Positions 1 through 9,479 of a DNA stretch of 64,000 nt are shown here, one piece after another. Location: the NCBI GenBank assembly GCA_046349515.1, contig JAXMCE010000002.1, positions 495,486-559,485 on the forward strand, in the 5' to 3' direction. Source of the stretch: JBGPGW01 sp046349515 (GTDB lineage: Bacteria > Pseudomonadota > Alphaproteobacteria > CADEGL01). Numbering within the stretch: position 1 is the stretch's first letter; each line of letters starts with the position of its first letter. The notes under the pieces are model-generated. The model made no database searches. It saw nothing but the letters and a program-made list of their open reading frames with translations, and was not told the origin of the DNA. The translations under genes were made by a program, and so were the position numbers.

Positions 1-447
1 GACGGCCTCCGGCATCTCAGCCGGCGCCACGGGCACGCGGTCGAACTTGGCAAGACGCGGGCCTTCGGGCGTGTCGACCATGCGTTCGAGATAGACCGAG
101 CCGCGCGCCTGGAATCCAGCTTCGATGAGCGCGGCGTTGGCCGCGACCGGATCCTCAGAGCCAAAGGCGACGATGTGAATGCCTTCGCGCGCGGCGATCC
201 GTTGATCGAGCCCGCCCGACGGCAGATTCGGATCGACCACCGCGATGAGCTCGATATAGCCGCCCTTGAGCATGGCGCAGCGGTTCGCGGTCGCGCGGGC
301 CACCACCGGGCCTCCCGGCTCGACCGCGCCCGCATGGCGCGCGAAGGGCGAGAGTGTGAAGCCAAGGCGCTCATAAGTCCGGGCTGCGGCGTCGAGATCA
401 CGGACGCCGACGCCGACATGGTCAAGATCGATCGTGCGAAGAGCCAT
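1..447 (-). CDS. VOC/glyoxalase-like domain protein, C-terminus beyond window
   Basis: The reading frame starts at an ATG whose first base is 447 and runs open to the left edge, so only about 149 N-terminal residues are present. It begins MALRTIDLDHVGVGVRDLDA, the first beta strand and helix of a vicinal-oxygen-chelate module, and continues with a second pattern around GGYIELIAVVDP that supplies a metal-ligand-type glutamate. The part after REGIHIVAFGSEDP looks like the second half of a Glyoxalase_3-type fold. The substrate cannot be deduced. It is transcribed in the same direction as the PLP enzyme gene to its right, about 200 bp away. Confidence 0.75.
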   Translation of the reverse strand, partial: MALRTIDLDHVGVGVRDLDAAARTYERLGFTLSPFARHAGAVEPGGPVVARATANRCAMLKGGYIELIAVVDPNLPSGGLDQRIAAREGIHIVAFGSEDPVAANAALIEAGFQARGSVYLERMVDTPEGPRLAKFDRVPVAPAEMPEAV

Positions 448-646
448 GGCGATCAATTCCCTGTGTTGGGATCGGTGCCACGGCCGCTCACGGCCATGGC
501 ATCACGGCCCTCGCAAGGGCTGAAGCAATCCTGCATGCCGCCGCCGCCACTTCGATCACGCGCGCACGACCCCCGGACATTGCGCGATGATAGTCGAATC
601 GGCCGCCGACCGTCAGCTCGGTCTGCCGATCGTGATAGACCTGCGA

Positions 647-1771
647 TCAATAGACGGCGCCGCGCGCCGCGATCGGCCACACGGCCTCGACGAGGCCTCC
701 GCGCACGCAGACGTACCAGTCATACAAATTGACCGTCGGATCGCAATGCCCCGGCACGAGGCGGATCTTGTCGCCCACCTTGAGGCGCTGCGACTGGGGC
801 CCGAGGCGCATGGTCCCATGCTCGTCCGACGGCACGAGGTATTCGCCATCGATCCCGTCGCCGAGCGTCGGCATGCCCGAATCGACGGACAGCGCCTTCA
901 AGCCCGCATCGACCACGGCGCGTTCGCCGGTCGGGCGGCTCATGATTGTCGCCAGAACGAAGAGGCTGTGGCGGAAATCCGCGAAGGCCCCTCCGCCCTC
1001 AACTTGGTTCCTCGCGTAATCGGCATCCATGAAAACGTAGGAGCCCGGCTGGATCTCGTTGTAGACGCCGCTCGCGGCTTCAAGACGGTAGGTGCCGGTT
1101 CCGGCGCCGGTCACGATGGGACACGAAATACCCGCCGCCTCGATCGCCCGCTTGGCCGCACCGGCCAGTGATGCCGCCGAGTCAATCGCCGCCTTCCGCT
1201 CGGCCGGCGTTCGTTTGTGCTGCGCCGAGCCGTGATAGGCCTGCAAGCCCCGGAATTTGAGCATGGGCTTCGATGCGATTCGCCTCGCGAGCGCCAGAGC
1301 GGCCTCCGGCGTCTCGACACCGCAGCGCTTCGAGCCCACATCGACCTCGACATAGACATCGATCGATGCACCGAAAGTCCCCATGACTCGCGCGAGCTCG
1401 TCGATGCCGCCCGGCTCATCGACGCAAACCCCGAGATGGGCGCGGCGAGCGAGGGCCGCAAGACGGCGGAGCTTGCGCTCGCCCACGATTTCGTTCGAGA
1501 CCAGCACGTCGCCGACGCCGCCATCGACGAGCGCTTCCGCCTCGCTCACCTTTTGGCAGCACACGCCGACCGCCCCTTGGGCCATTTGCTGAAGCGCGAT
1601 CACCGCGCATTTGTGGGTCTTGGCATGGGGCCGCACGCGCACGGGCGAACCACGCATTTCGCCCGCCATGCGGCGGAGATTGTCCTCGAAAGCGTCGAGG
1701 TCGATGAGGAGGGCCGGCGTATCGACCTCTTCGGCGCGCATCCCGGGTTCTGCTGGCGGACGGACGGTCAT
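647..1771 (-). CDS. DSD1-family PLP enzyme (D-threonine / 3-hydroxyaspartate aldolase type)
   Basis: This 374-residue protein has the N-terminal alanine-racemase-type barrel of the D-threonine aldolase family. The segment RVRPHAKTHK near residue 50 carries the Schiff-base lysine. The C-terminal GHCDPTVN motif near residue 340 supplies the His and Asp that bind the divalent metal in these enzymes. Family members cleave beta-hydroxy D-amino acids retro-aldolically, or dehydrate them (D-serine dehydratase, 3-hydroxyaspartate aldolase). Which reaction applies here cannot be read from sequence. The ATG has a good Shine-Dalgarno (GGGAGG) upstream. It diverges from the enoyl-CoA hydratase gene at 1880. 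Cytoplasmic. Confidence 0.85.
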   Translation of the reverse strand: MTVRPPAEPGMRAEEVDTPALLIDLDAFEDNLRRMAGEMRGSPVRVRPHAKTHKCAVIALQQMAQGAVGVCCQKVSEAEALVDGGVGDVLVSNEIVGERKLRRLAALARRAHLGVCVDEPGGIDELARVMGTFGASIDVYVEVDVGSKRCGVETPEAALALARRIASKPMLKFRGLQAYHGSAQHKRTPAERKAAIDSAASLAGAAKRAIEAAGISCPIVTGAGTGTYRLEAASGVYNEIQPGSYVFMDADYARNQVEGGGAFADFRHSLFVLATIMSRPTGERAVVDAGLKALSVDSGMPTLGDGIDGEYLVPSDEHGTMRLGPQSQRLKVGDKIRLVPGHCDPTVNLYDWYVCVRGGLVEAVWPIAARGAVY

Positions 1772-1879
1772 GGATCACCTCCCGAGCGCAGTCTAACCAA
1801 GCCGCTGGCGAGGGGCCACCGCCGGCCCTATACAATCGCGGACCGTCCCGCGCCGGGCGGAGGAGATACGGAGAGAGCG

Positions 1880-2689
1880 ATGGCCTACACGCAAATTCTT
1901 TATGAACCCGACACCCGCGACAAGTTCGTTACGGTCACGCTCAACCGGCCAGAGAAGTTGAACGCCCTCGGCGGCGTCATCCTCGATGAGCTCGACCATG
2001 CGATCCAGCGTGCGGCCAAGGAGGCGAACGCCCTCATCATCACCGGCACAGGGCGTGCCTTCTCGACCGGCTACGACCTCGAGAGCGCCAATTTCGAAAT
2101 GGGCTTCGAAGCCTGGCGGGAGGACGTGCTGGCCAACCAGAGGCGCCTCTTCGCGCTCTGGTCCCTGCCCATCCCCACGATCGCGGCGGTCAACGGCTAC
2201 GCGCTTGCAGGCGGAATGGAGCTCATGATGTGCTGCGACCTCGCGATCGCGGCCGAGGACGCCCGAATTGGCGAGCCCGAAATCCGCCATGCCTCGGCCC
2301 CGCCGAGCCTCATGATGCCGTGGACGGCCCCTATCCGGCATACGCGCTACCTCATGTACACGGGTGACATGATCTCGGGCGAGGAGGCCGTCCGGATGAA
2401 TCTCGTCAACAAAGCCGTGCCGGCCGATCGCCTGATGGACGAGGCCCGACGCCTCGCCGCCAAGCTCGCGCGCATCCCGACGCCCGCGATCAAGTTCAAC
2501 AAGCTCGCGATCAACCAATCGCAATTGCTCGCCGGCCTCCACAACTCCTGGCTCTACAACGCGGAAGCGGCGGCGGCGCTTCATTCCTCGCCGGAAGGGG
2601 CGCGCTGGTTCCGCCTTCTCTTCGAGGAAGGTCTCAAGGCGTTCCTCAAGGAGCGCGAGGCGCCCTTCCGCGAGCTCGATCAGGCCTAA
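1880..2689 (+). CDS. enoyl-CoA hydratase/isomerase family protein
   Basis: This is a 269-residue crotonase-fold protein. The oxyanion-hole segment is GRAFSTGYDL (usual form FSAGaDL), and the second is NGYALAGGMELMMCCDLAIA, where the backbone NH groups stabilise the thioester enolate. The glutamate in DARIGEPEIR sits where a catalytic acidic residue is expected. An upstream in-frame extension reaches 1217 but is antisense to the PLP enzyme gene. The ATG at 1880 follows a purine-rich GGAGATACGGAGAG and gives the normal family length. The gene converges on the EamA gene and the two ends overlap by a few bases. The exact acyl-CoA substrate is unknown. Confidence 0.9.
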   Translation: MAYTQILYEPDTRDKFVTVTLNRPEKLNALGGVILDELDHAIQRAAKEANALIITGTGRAFSTGYDLESANFEMGFEAWREDVLANQRRLFALWSLPIPTIAAVNGYALAGGMELMMCCDLAIAAEDARIGEPEIRHASAPPSLMMPWTAPIRHTRYLMYTGDMISGEEAVRMNLVNKAVPADRLMDEARRLAAKLARIPTPAIKFNKLAINQSQLLAGLHNSWLYNAEAAAALHSSPEGARWFRLLFEEGLKAFLKEREAPFRELDQA

Positions 2690-3588
2690 GCCCGGCTTCG
2701 CCAGATCTGGAGGGCGAAGAGCGCGCCCACGACGAGGGCGACGCCAAGCGCGCGCTGGAACGTCATCACCTCACCGAGGAGCGTGACGGCCAGGATGACG
2801 GTGAAGATCGGCTCGGCGGTTTGCGCGGAGGCGGTGCGGGTCGCGCCGATGCGTGCGAGTGCCGCGAGGCTCAAGAACGTGCCCGTGCCGTTGCACACCG
2901 CCATGCCCGCGATCGCCGCGAACCCCCCGAGAGTCTCGGGAAAGGCGAAAGCGCCGGTGAGACCGAAGAGCGGCCAGAAGACGAGGATGCCGGCGAACTG
3001 CATGTGAATCATGAGGCGGATGGGATCGCCCGAGCGCAAGAACCACCCGCTCGTGATGAGTTTCGTCGCAGCGCCGAGCGCGCTGCCGAAGGCGAAGAGG
3101 ACGCCCAGGAGATTGAGCGCGGCAAAATCAACGCGAAGGGCGAGGAAGAGACCGAGAAAGGCGGCAGCGATCGCGCCGAGCTTCACTTGCGTCAAGGGCT
3201 CTCTGAACAACACGCGCATCGCGATGACGACGAGAAGCGGGTAGCAATACTCGACGAGGATGGCGAGGCTCACCGGGATGTGGCGCACTGCCAGGTAGAA
3301 GCACAGCATCTGGAACGCGGCAAAGGCGCCGAGGCCGAGCGCGATCAACCGCTCACGCAAGGGAAGGCGGATGGGGCGCCGAGCCAGCACCGCATAGGTG
3401 ACGATCACGGGACAAATCAACAACAAGCGCAAGGCGACGATGGCCTGCGCGTTCGCCCCCGCCGCGAAGGCGGAGGGTGCCAGGATCGTCCCGGAGGAAA
3501 AGCAGAAGGCGGCGGTAAGGCCCATGGCGAAACCCAGCCACCGGCCGTGCCATGCTCCCGCAGTCCCTGTCAGTTCACGCGACGCCAC
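2686..3588 (-). CDS. EamA (DMT superfamily) transporter
   Basis: This polytopic membrane protein of about 300 residues has the two-fold EamA repeat, with roughly ten hydrophobic segments such as QAIVALRLLLICPVIVTYAV and the second-repeat segment FTVILAVTLLGEVMTF. The family exports amino acids and other small metabolites across the inner membrane; the substrate is unknown. The open frame continues upstream to 4005, but that part is antisense to the amidohydrolase gene. I chose the GTG at 3588 because AGGGGG lies six bases upstream. An ATG at 3525 would cut into the first membrane helix and has a poor ribosome site. It diverges from the amidohydrolase gene. Confidence 0.85.
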   Translation of the reverse strand: MASRELTGTAGAWHGRWLGFAMGLTAAFCFSSGTILAPSAFAAGANAQAIVALRLLLICPVIVTYAVLARRPIRLPLRERLIALGLGAFAAFQMLCFYLAVRHIPVSLAILVEYCYPLLVVIAMRVLFREPLTQVKLGAIAAAFLGLFLALRVDFAALNLLGVLFAFGSALGAATKLITSGWFLRSGDPIRLMIHMQFAGILVFWPLFGLTGAFAFPETLGGFAAIAGMAVCNGTGTFLSLAALARIGATRTASAQTAEPIFTVILAVTLLGEVMTFQRALGVALVVGALFALQIWRSRA

Positions 3589-3733
3589 CGCCCGCCCCCT
3601 GCCGGCGACGGGGCCCCGCCCGCGCACAAGCGACCTCGATGCTAGCACGCCTAGGCTCAATGCGCCCAGGCGACCCTGACTTGCCAGGCATGGCGGGAAA
3701 GCGCCACTATCCGCGGAACGGGAGGAGCCAAGA

Positions 3734-5116
3734 ATGACAAAGACCCTCATCGACCATGGCTGGGTCATACCGGTCACCAAGCGCGATTTCACGATCCAGG
3801 ACGGCGCCGTCGCGATCGAGAACGACCGCATCGTCGCCGTCGGCGAGAGCGCCGCCGTGAAGAAGCAATTCAAACCCGACCGGACGGTCGATGCGCGAGG
3901 GAAGGCCGTGCTGCCCGGCCTCATCAACACCCACACCCACCTCGTGGGCGCCTTCAACAAGGCGACGACGGAGGACGCGAAGCGCGCCATGGGCGGCGCC
4001 TTCAAGCGCGCGATTCCGCTTCAGGAAGATTTCGTCAAGGCCGATGACGTCTACTTCCCGAGCCTCGTCCACGGCATCGAGATGCTGAAGACCGGCACCA
4101 CCACGATCAACGAGATGTGGTGGTACATGCCGGAGCCCGCGCGGGTCGTGAAGGACCTCGGCATCCGCGCGGTCGTGGGCGGCGTCGTGCGCGAAATGAA
4201 CACGGGCAAGATCACCCCCGGCGACTTCGGGCGCGAGTGGCTGCCGGATCTTGCCAAGCAGAACCTCGACGAATGCGAGGCGCTCATCCAGGAATGGAAC
4301 GGCGCATGCAAGGGCCGCATCACGACGCGCGTCGCCCCCGACGGCCCGGACCGCGCGCGGCCGCCCGTGCTCGAACGCTGCCGCGAACTCGCCAAGAAAT
4401 ACAATGTCGGGATTCACATGCACCTTGCGTCTGTCCCGGCCGAACAAGGCTTCATGGAGCACCACTACGGCAAGCGCGCCGTCGAGTTCATGAACGACCT
4501 CGGTCTCCTCGGACGGAATACGGTCGCCGCGCACTGCGTCTTCATGAACGAGCGCGAGATCGAGATCATGGCCAAGACGCGCACGCAGATGAGCCATACG
4601 GCCTATCTCGTGGGAAAACGCGCCTACTTCCCACCCATGGACAAGATCTACCGCGCGGGCATCGACCTCTCGCTCGGCTCAGACTGGACGTCGAACGACC
4701 TGTGGAAGACCATGCAGGCGGCGATCCTGCTCGCGCGCGTGCAGTCCGGCGATATCGAGCTTGTCGACGCCTACCGCCTGCTCGAAATCGCGACCATGGG
4801 CGGGGCGAAAGCGCTCGGCATGGAGAAGGACATCGGCTCGCTCGAGGCGGGCAAGAAGGCCGACATCATCCTCGTCGACCTCTCGACCGCCTGGACCAAT
4901 CCCATCCGGCGGGAGAACGTGGTCTCGGACCTTGTCTACAACGCGAGCGGCAGCGACGTGACGCATGTCATGGTCGACGGCGAGATGGTGGTCGAGAATC
5001 GGATGCTAAAGACGCTCGACGAGCGCGAGGTGATCGCTCGCGCCCAGACGATCGCCGACCGGGTCTGGAGCGAAGCGAGTCACCTGTTCGGCGACAGGCA
5101 GGCGGCGGCGGAGTAG
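3734..5116 (+). CDS. metal-dependent amidohydrolase (deaminase/hydrolase, Atz/Trz-SAH deaminase type)
   Basis: This is a 460-residue amidohydrolase-superfamily protein. The metal site is visible in order: NTHTHL (about residue 66) at the end of the first barrel strand, the histidines of GIHMHLAS (about 230), AAHCVF (about 265) and the aspartate of LGSDWTSND (about 317). The composite beta-sandwich domain is formed by both termini. These enzymes deaminate or dechlorinate N-heterocycles or hydrolyse related amides. GGAGGAG lies just upstream of the ATG. It is followed at 42 bp by two DUF1989 genes on the same strand, probably one operon. The gene context suggests a nitrogen-rich cyclic or ureido substrate, but that is inference. 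Confidence 0.9.
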   Translation: MTKTLIDHGWVIPVTKRDFTIQDGAVAIENDRIVAVGESAAVKKQFKPDRTVDARGKAVLPGLINTHTHLVGAFNKATTEDAKRAMGGAFKRAIPLQEDFVKADDVYFPSLVHGIEMLKTGTTTINEMWWYMPEPARVVKDLGIRAVVGGVVREMNTGKITPGDFGREWLPDLAKQNLDECEALIQEWNGACKGRITTRVAPDGPDRARPPVLERCRELAKKYNVGIHMHLASVPAEQGFMEHHYGKRAVEFMNDLGLLGRNTVAAHCVFMNEREIEIMAKTRTQMSHTAYLVGKRAYFPPMDKIYRAGIDLSLGSDWTSNDLWKTMQAAILLARVQSGDIELVDAYRLLEIATMGGAKALGMEKDIGSLEAGKKADIILVDLSTAWTNPIRRENVVSDLVYNASGSDVTHVMVDGEMVVENRMLKTLDEREVIARAQTIADRVWSEASHLFGDRQAAAE

Positions 5117-5158
5117 TCCCGCCCCGCCGCAGGACGCAACGGCACGAGGGAGAAGGCC

Positions 5159-5758
5159 ATGGCCGATTTGCAGGTCGTTCCCGCGCGGAAGGGCAAGGCA
5201 GTGCGGCTCACCAAGGGCCAGCACTTGAAGTGTATCAACACGTACGGAACGCAGGTCCTCGACATGTGGGCCTTCGACGCCCACGACCTCGGCGACCTCA
5301 TGTCCATGCACCACACGCATTCGTGCCTGAAACGCCTGGTGCCGCGCGAGGGCGAGTCCTTCTACACCTACACGCGCCGGCCGATCCTGACCGTGGTCGA
5401 GGATCATTCGCCGGGCTTCCATGATTCGACCTATCCGGCCTGCGACAAGTACCGCTACGCGCGCGACGGCTACCAGGGCTACCACGACAGCTGCGGGGAC
5501 AACCTCGTGGCCGCGCTCAAGGAATTCGCGATCAAGCCACCGCGTTTCACGCCGCAGCCCTTCAACCTCTGGCAGAACTGCCCGGTCGCACCCGACGGCA
5601 CGATCGGCTTCGCGCCCTGTGCGACCAAGCCCGGCGACTACATGCTCCTGCGCGCCGAGATGGATTGCATCGTCGCCATGTCGGCCTGCCCCTACGATCT
5701 CGCGGCGTTGCCCGTGAACTCGGGCGTCGTGCGCGACGTGCACTTTCAAGTGACGTGA
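5159..5758 (+). CDS. DUF1989 (urea carboxylase-associated type) protein, copy 1
   Basis: This 199-residue DUF1989 protein shows conserved blocks HHTHSCLKR (residues 51-59), YHDSCGDNL (about 108-116), PFNLWQN and a late AEMDC-IVAMSACPYD. The repeated cysteines and histidines suggest a metal or thiol site. Members include the urea-amidolyase-associated proteins, some of which have been shown to be carboxyguanidine deiminase subunits (CgdA/CgdB). No urea or guanidine carboxylase is present here, so the substrate is open. It sits 42 bp after the amidohydrolase gene and 35 bp before a close paralogue. The ATG at 5159 is preceded by a GAGGGAGAAGG ribosome site. Confidence 0.88.
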   Translation: MADLQVVPARKGKAVRLTKGQHLKCINTYGTQVLDMWAFDAHDLGDLMSMHHTHSCLKRLVPREGESFYTYTRRPILTVVEDHSPGFHDSTYPACDKYRYARDGYQGYHDSCGDNLVAALKEFAIKPPRFTPQPFNLWQNCPVAPDGTIGFAPCATKPGDYMLLRAEMDCIVAMSACPYDLAALPVNSGVVRDVHFQVT

Positions 5759-5793
5759 GTGGTCGAGGACACGGGACAGGCGGAGGGAGATCC

Positions 5794-6393
5794 ATGGCCG
5801 AGTTGCAAGTGGTGCCGGCGCGGAAAGGCAAGGCGGTGCGGCTCGCGAAGGGCCAGCACTTGAAATGCATCAACACTCACGGCACGCAGGTAATCGACAT
5901 GTGGGCCTTCGACGCCCATGACATGGAAGATCGCATGTCCATGCACCACACCCATTCGTGCCTGAAGAAGCTCATGCCGGCACCGGGCGAGTCCTTCTAC
6001 ACCTACACGCGCCGGCCGATCCTGACGGTGATCGAGGACCGCTCGCCCGGCGTCCATGACACGGTGCTGCCAGCCTGCGACAAGTTCCGCTACATCTGGG
6101 ACGGGTATCAGGGTTACCACGACAGCTGCGGCGACAACCTGGCCGCGTCGCTGCGCGCGCTCGGCCTCGAGCCGCCGCGCTTCACGCCCCAGCCCTTCAA
6201 CCTCTGGATGAACAATCCGATCGGCGCGAACGGCTCGATCGGCTACCTGCCGCCCGTGACGAAGCCGGGCGACTACATCGTGCTCAAGGCCGAGATGGAC
6301 TGCGTCGTCTCCATGTCCGCCTGCCCCTACGACCTCGCCAATGTCGCGATCAACGGCGGCGAAGTCCGCGACGTGCATTTTCAGGTGTATTGA
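5794..6393 (+). CDS. DUF1989 protein, copy 2 (tandem paralogue)
   Basis: This is the second 199-residue DUF1989 protein, by eye about 70% identical to the preceding one and of identical length. It retains the HHTHSCLKK, YHDSCGDNL and MDC...SACPYD blocks. The two share the same N-terminal block with only conservative changes (MAELQVVPARKGKAVRL versus MADLQ...). The differences concentrate in the segment after CGDNL and in the NLWMNNPIGANG loop. This points to a fairly recent tandem duplication, possibly producing a hetero-oligomer. The in-frame extension upstream to 5665 overlaps copy 1, whereas the ATG at 5794 has a GGAGGGAG site. It converges on the broken genes of the following island. Confidence 0.88.
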   Translation: MAELQVVPARKGKAVRLAKGQHLKCINTHGTQVIDMWAFDAHDMEDRMSMHHTHSCLKKLMPAPGESFYTYTRRPILTVIEDRSPGVHDTVLPACDKFRYIWDGYQGYHDSCGDNLAASLRALGLEPPRFTPQPFNLWMNNPIGANGSIGYLPPVTKPGDYIVLKAEMDCVVSMSACPYDLANVAINGGEVRDVHFQVY

Positions 6394-6409
6394 GGGCCCG
6401 TGCATCCTG

Positions 6410-7527
6410 TCATCGGTGCTTTAGCCAGATGAAGTTTTCCCGCGGCGGCACCTTTAATTTCTCCGGCGAGGGTTCGTCCTTTCGATCTTCTGGCTCCGTG
6501 ATAAAGCGACGGACGCTCAGCGGCACGTCGCGGTAACGCGGCGCAGGTGAGACAAGGGAGATCTGCCCTTTCTCCGCGAAGGCTGCGTGCACCTCACCCT
6601 CTCCGAGGCAAATCGCCACGATGCCCCACGAGCCAGTAGCAAAGTGATGCGAGCCCGATCGCATCGTGAGGCAGCCGTCGCGGTGTTCTTCCACATCGAG
6701 CACCCACTCGTCCGGTCGTTCGAATGTCCTCAGCCACTCGAGATACCGTTCGCCAAATCCGGTACGCAATTGAGCGCGGACCGCTCGAAGACTCAGAACC
6801 GGGCCGATGTCGAACGAATGGGCGAACCGTGAAAGATCTTTGACATCGATCGGCGGCGGGACCGTCCAGGAAGCTGAATCGATCACTTCGACGGCGCCGA
6901 CACGGGTCCATCTCTTCCCGTTCCATCGCCAAACGCTGTCGAGGACATCGTTCACCGGATAGATCAGGTCGGGCAGTGCCGCACCCTCGCGTGGCTCGAT
7001 GCGGAGGTCGACTCCCCACTCCAGTGGCCGCAGCACCCGTCGGCCCGATGAATCGGCGGGATCAAACCACAGCAAGGCATGGTCATCGTCCGAGCCCTTG
7101 TAGTTGATGCCGTAGGCGTAGGCGAATGCCGACCAGCCCCAGCGGAACAGGAGAGCGTCCCGCCCTTCCGAGAGAGGCACGATGGCCCATTCAAGGATGC
7201 TCCGATACCAGGTCACGATCTCTGCTTCGGTGAGCGGGCGGTCGGTATCCCATTCGGCACGGCCGGTAATGGGTGATGGGTACGGATCACCTTCCAATTG
7301 CTGCCGCATATAGGAGAGCACTTCGGCGAGGTAACCCTCGTTCGACGGATCAAGCTCATTGAGGGGACGCCAGACGGGCGCAATGCTTGTATGCGCGACG
7401 GGTTCGGGCAGCACATCCGGTGGCGGCCCGATCGCACGCGCAAGAGCCAATGGACGCCAATACCTGCACCGAGAAGAGCGAGCGCCATCAGGGCGCCGGC
7501 GACAGTGCGCCGCATCGTGACATTCAT
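6410..7527 (-). pseudogene. membrane-anchored protein of unknown family (Y), frameshifted full-length copy
   Basis: The reconstructed product has about 372 residues: a basic N-terminus, one hydrophobic helix (AGALMALALLGAGIGVHWLL, about residues 9-28) and a long soluble domain presumably in the periplasm. The frame breaks near 7430, where a run of C is one base shorter than in the partial second copy at about 9830. Upstream of the break the frame starts at ATG 7527; downstream it continues to the stop at 6410. I recognise no family. It lies immediately downstream of a broken lysozyme-like gene in the same orientation. Either it is decayed or the base loss is an assembly error. Confidence 0.65.
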
Positions 7528-9157
7528 CGGCCGCAACCCGAAATCCACAGCAACCCGAGCGTGCGGCATGGCCGTCTTTAACGGGGCACGATCGATCGGA
7601 CGACCGGTGCTGGAAAGGCGGCAATCGGCGCGCGCGAATTGTGTCAATCCAACCGCATTGTCCGAGACCAGAATGTCGAAACTATGGCGTCATTCCAAGG
7701 GCGCAAGGCACCTGTGCCGCTTCGCCATGGAATTCAATCACTACACTGAATCGATCGAGGCGGCTATCACGGCGGCGGGACACTGTTCCATATGTGCGCA
7801 AAGCAGATTGAAGAACACGCTTCTCTCATCGTGCTCCCCGTCTTGGAGAAGTGTGTGACACGAATGTGGTGAGACGCCCATCGATCTCCTTCCGCCACTT
7901 TTCGGCCGCGGCACTCTCCTCTTCGGGTGTTCCATGTTCTGTTGGACCCATGAGCGTCCGATCATAGGGAATTATTCCATCTTCGCTTCGCCATCCATTA
8001 GCCGCCACATGATCCAAGTAATATCGCAACCCCCGCGCGCCCGCAAATCGCGCGGCTGCATAGAGACCGGCTTCGTTGATGGGGAACTGCATGCTGTCTG
8101 TATCAATCGTCGTGCCGACATGACCGAGGGTGCCATTCCTCGCCATTTGTTGGTGCAGTTTTTCCGTATATCACGCGAGAGCAATGTCCTGTGCGCGAGG
8201 ATTGTTCAAAAATCGGATGCGCTGCAAATGCGCTGCCCCGACACCCCTTTGCAGAGCCAGCGACCATGTTGGTCGACAAGACCAATATCCTGCAAAGCAG
8301 GCTGGCGGAACTGATACCGCCCAATCGCACCCATTCCATTGCCTTCAGAATTGAAGGCGCCATAGCCCTTACCCTCGGATTCTCTTTTTCCCAGTACACT
8401 GACATAGACCGGATTGAGCGCGTCGATTTCCGCCTGCTCGCGGGCATACACATCGCGCCTGTAGTTTTCCCGATATCTCCTTTGCGCGGTCTCCGGATCG
8501 GTCTCGTCTTCTGGCGGCCGGCGGCCTAAGGCATGACCATAGTCAGGCCAGTCGAAGTTATCGCTTGTTGAGACAGGAATATTTCCAGACGTGCTACGCC
8601 ACGAATCGCGATATTCCGGCTCAACCGGCATGCTGTGCGAGCTGTTCGCCGCCGGGCTCGCCGTATTAAACGCTTCCGCCTCAGGATCAGGCTGCTCGTG
8701 CTGGCGCCCGTTGCCCCTCACTTCTCCAGCAAGGCCGAGGACCGTGGGGCCGGTGCCCGTCGATACGCGAGTGCGGTGGGCGTGGGCGTCTCCGGCCAGT
8801 CGGAAGCCGGCGACGGGAGCTCCGCGTCGCCGCCCGTGTCGTCGTCGGTCTCCCAGGGCCTGAACTCGTCCCCTCCGGTGATGACCTGCGGCTGCGGCGG
8901 ATCGCGCGGGTCGATGACGAAGTCGCCCGCCCCGTTCCGCGGCGGATCGGGATAGACGAGGGAGAACGCCTTGTCGACGAACTGGCGGTAATAGGGGTGC
9001 TCCGGATGGAACGGGTCGCCGTAGCGGGGATCGGCCACGAGGGCCTTCAGCGAATTCATCGAGCGGATCGGGGAAGCGGTACATGCATCGTCTCTGGTTG
9101 TGGATGTCCCGACGACGATGCGCGCGTGCTGACCGAGAATCAGCGAAATAATCTGAA
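7286..9157. repeat. 1.87-kb direct repeat, copy A
   Basis: This segment is repeated at 9687-11574 (offset 2401 bp at the left boundary). The left boundary is sharp: sequences match from ATCACCTTCCAATTG onward and differ before it. The right boundary lies just after CGAAATAATCTGA. Copy A is 16 bases shorter than copy B. I count ten length differences (1+3+1+1+3+2+1+1+1+2) and all are shorter in copy A, plus a handful of substitutions. It holds the 5' part of gene Y and all of gene X. No terminal inverted repeats, target duplication or transposase were seen, so it does not look like an insertion sequence. Confidence 0.9.
7826..9084 (-). pseudogene. lysozyme-like peptidoglycan-hydrolase gene (X), copy A, multiple frameshifts and a stop
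   Basis: Starting at ATG 9084 (MYRFPDPLDE), the frame is broken by a 2-base loss near 9055, a 1-base loss near 8775, compensating 2- and 1-base losses near 8630-8670 and a 1-base loss near 8206. It also carries an in-frame TGA that is shared with copy B. Pieced together, the product has an N-terminal DPRYGDPFHPEHPYY segment, a proline-rich linker, and a C-terminal domain with KRESEG-YGAFN, GAIGRYQFRQPALQDIGL and NEAGLYAAARFAGARG. That pattern I associate with lysozyme-like muramidases of phage and secreted effectors. It precedes gene Y by about 300 bp of sequence in which I see no gene. Confidence 0.65.
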
Positions 9158-9479
9158 AATTTCTCAGGCCGATGAAGGAACGGTGGAATTTTTCGCCAAC
9201 CCTTCCTCACTTCGCCATAGTCACATTATATGATCATACTACGTGTGCATTCGGGCGATTGGGCATGCGAGCGTTTCTTCGAGTCAGGACCGCAGCACTC
9301 GCGTGCAGGATACAAAACGCATTCGGATGGAATCCGTGGGATCGGCGACTTCGAAGCGCCGCCGTTCAGGACGATGCAAGAGGGTAGCTTCGCCTGCCAT
9401 CAGCGACACCGACGAATGAAAATTCCGGACGGGAGGTGCAAGAAGCGACATTCTCCCGTAGCGGAGACGGAGAACACGA
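9158..9479. other. intergenic stretch between repeat copy A and the truncated plus-strand gene
   Basis: About 320 bases with no convincing gene, visibly more AT-rich than the flanking chromosome. On the minus strand a perfect TATAAT lies at 9230-9225, some 140 bases upstream of the X copy A start; no good -35 hexamer sits 16-18 bases before it. On the plus strand the stretch ends in the ribosome site of the truncated membrane-protein gene at 9480. It probably contains divergent promoters for the two. Confidence 0.4.

Noticed and set aside
1217..1879. Long N-terminal extension of the enoyl-CoA hydratase frame
   Set aside because: It is antisense to the PLP aldolase gene, and the ATG at 1880 has a ribosome site and gives normal family length.
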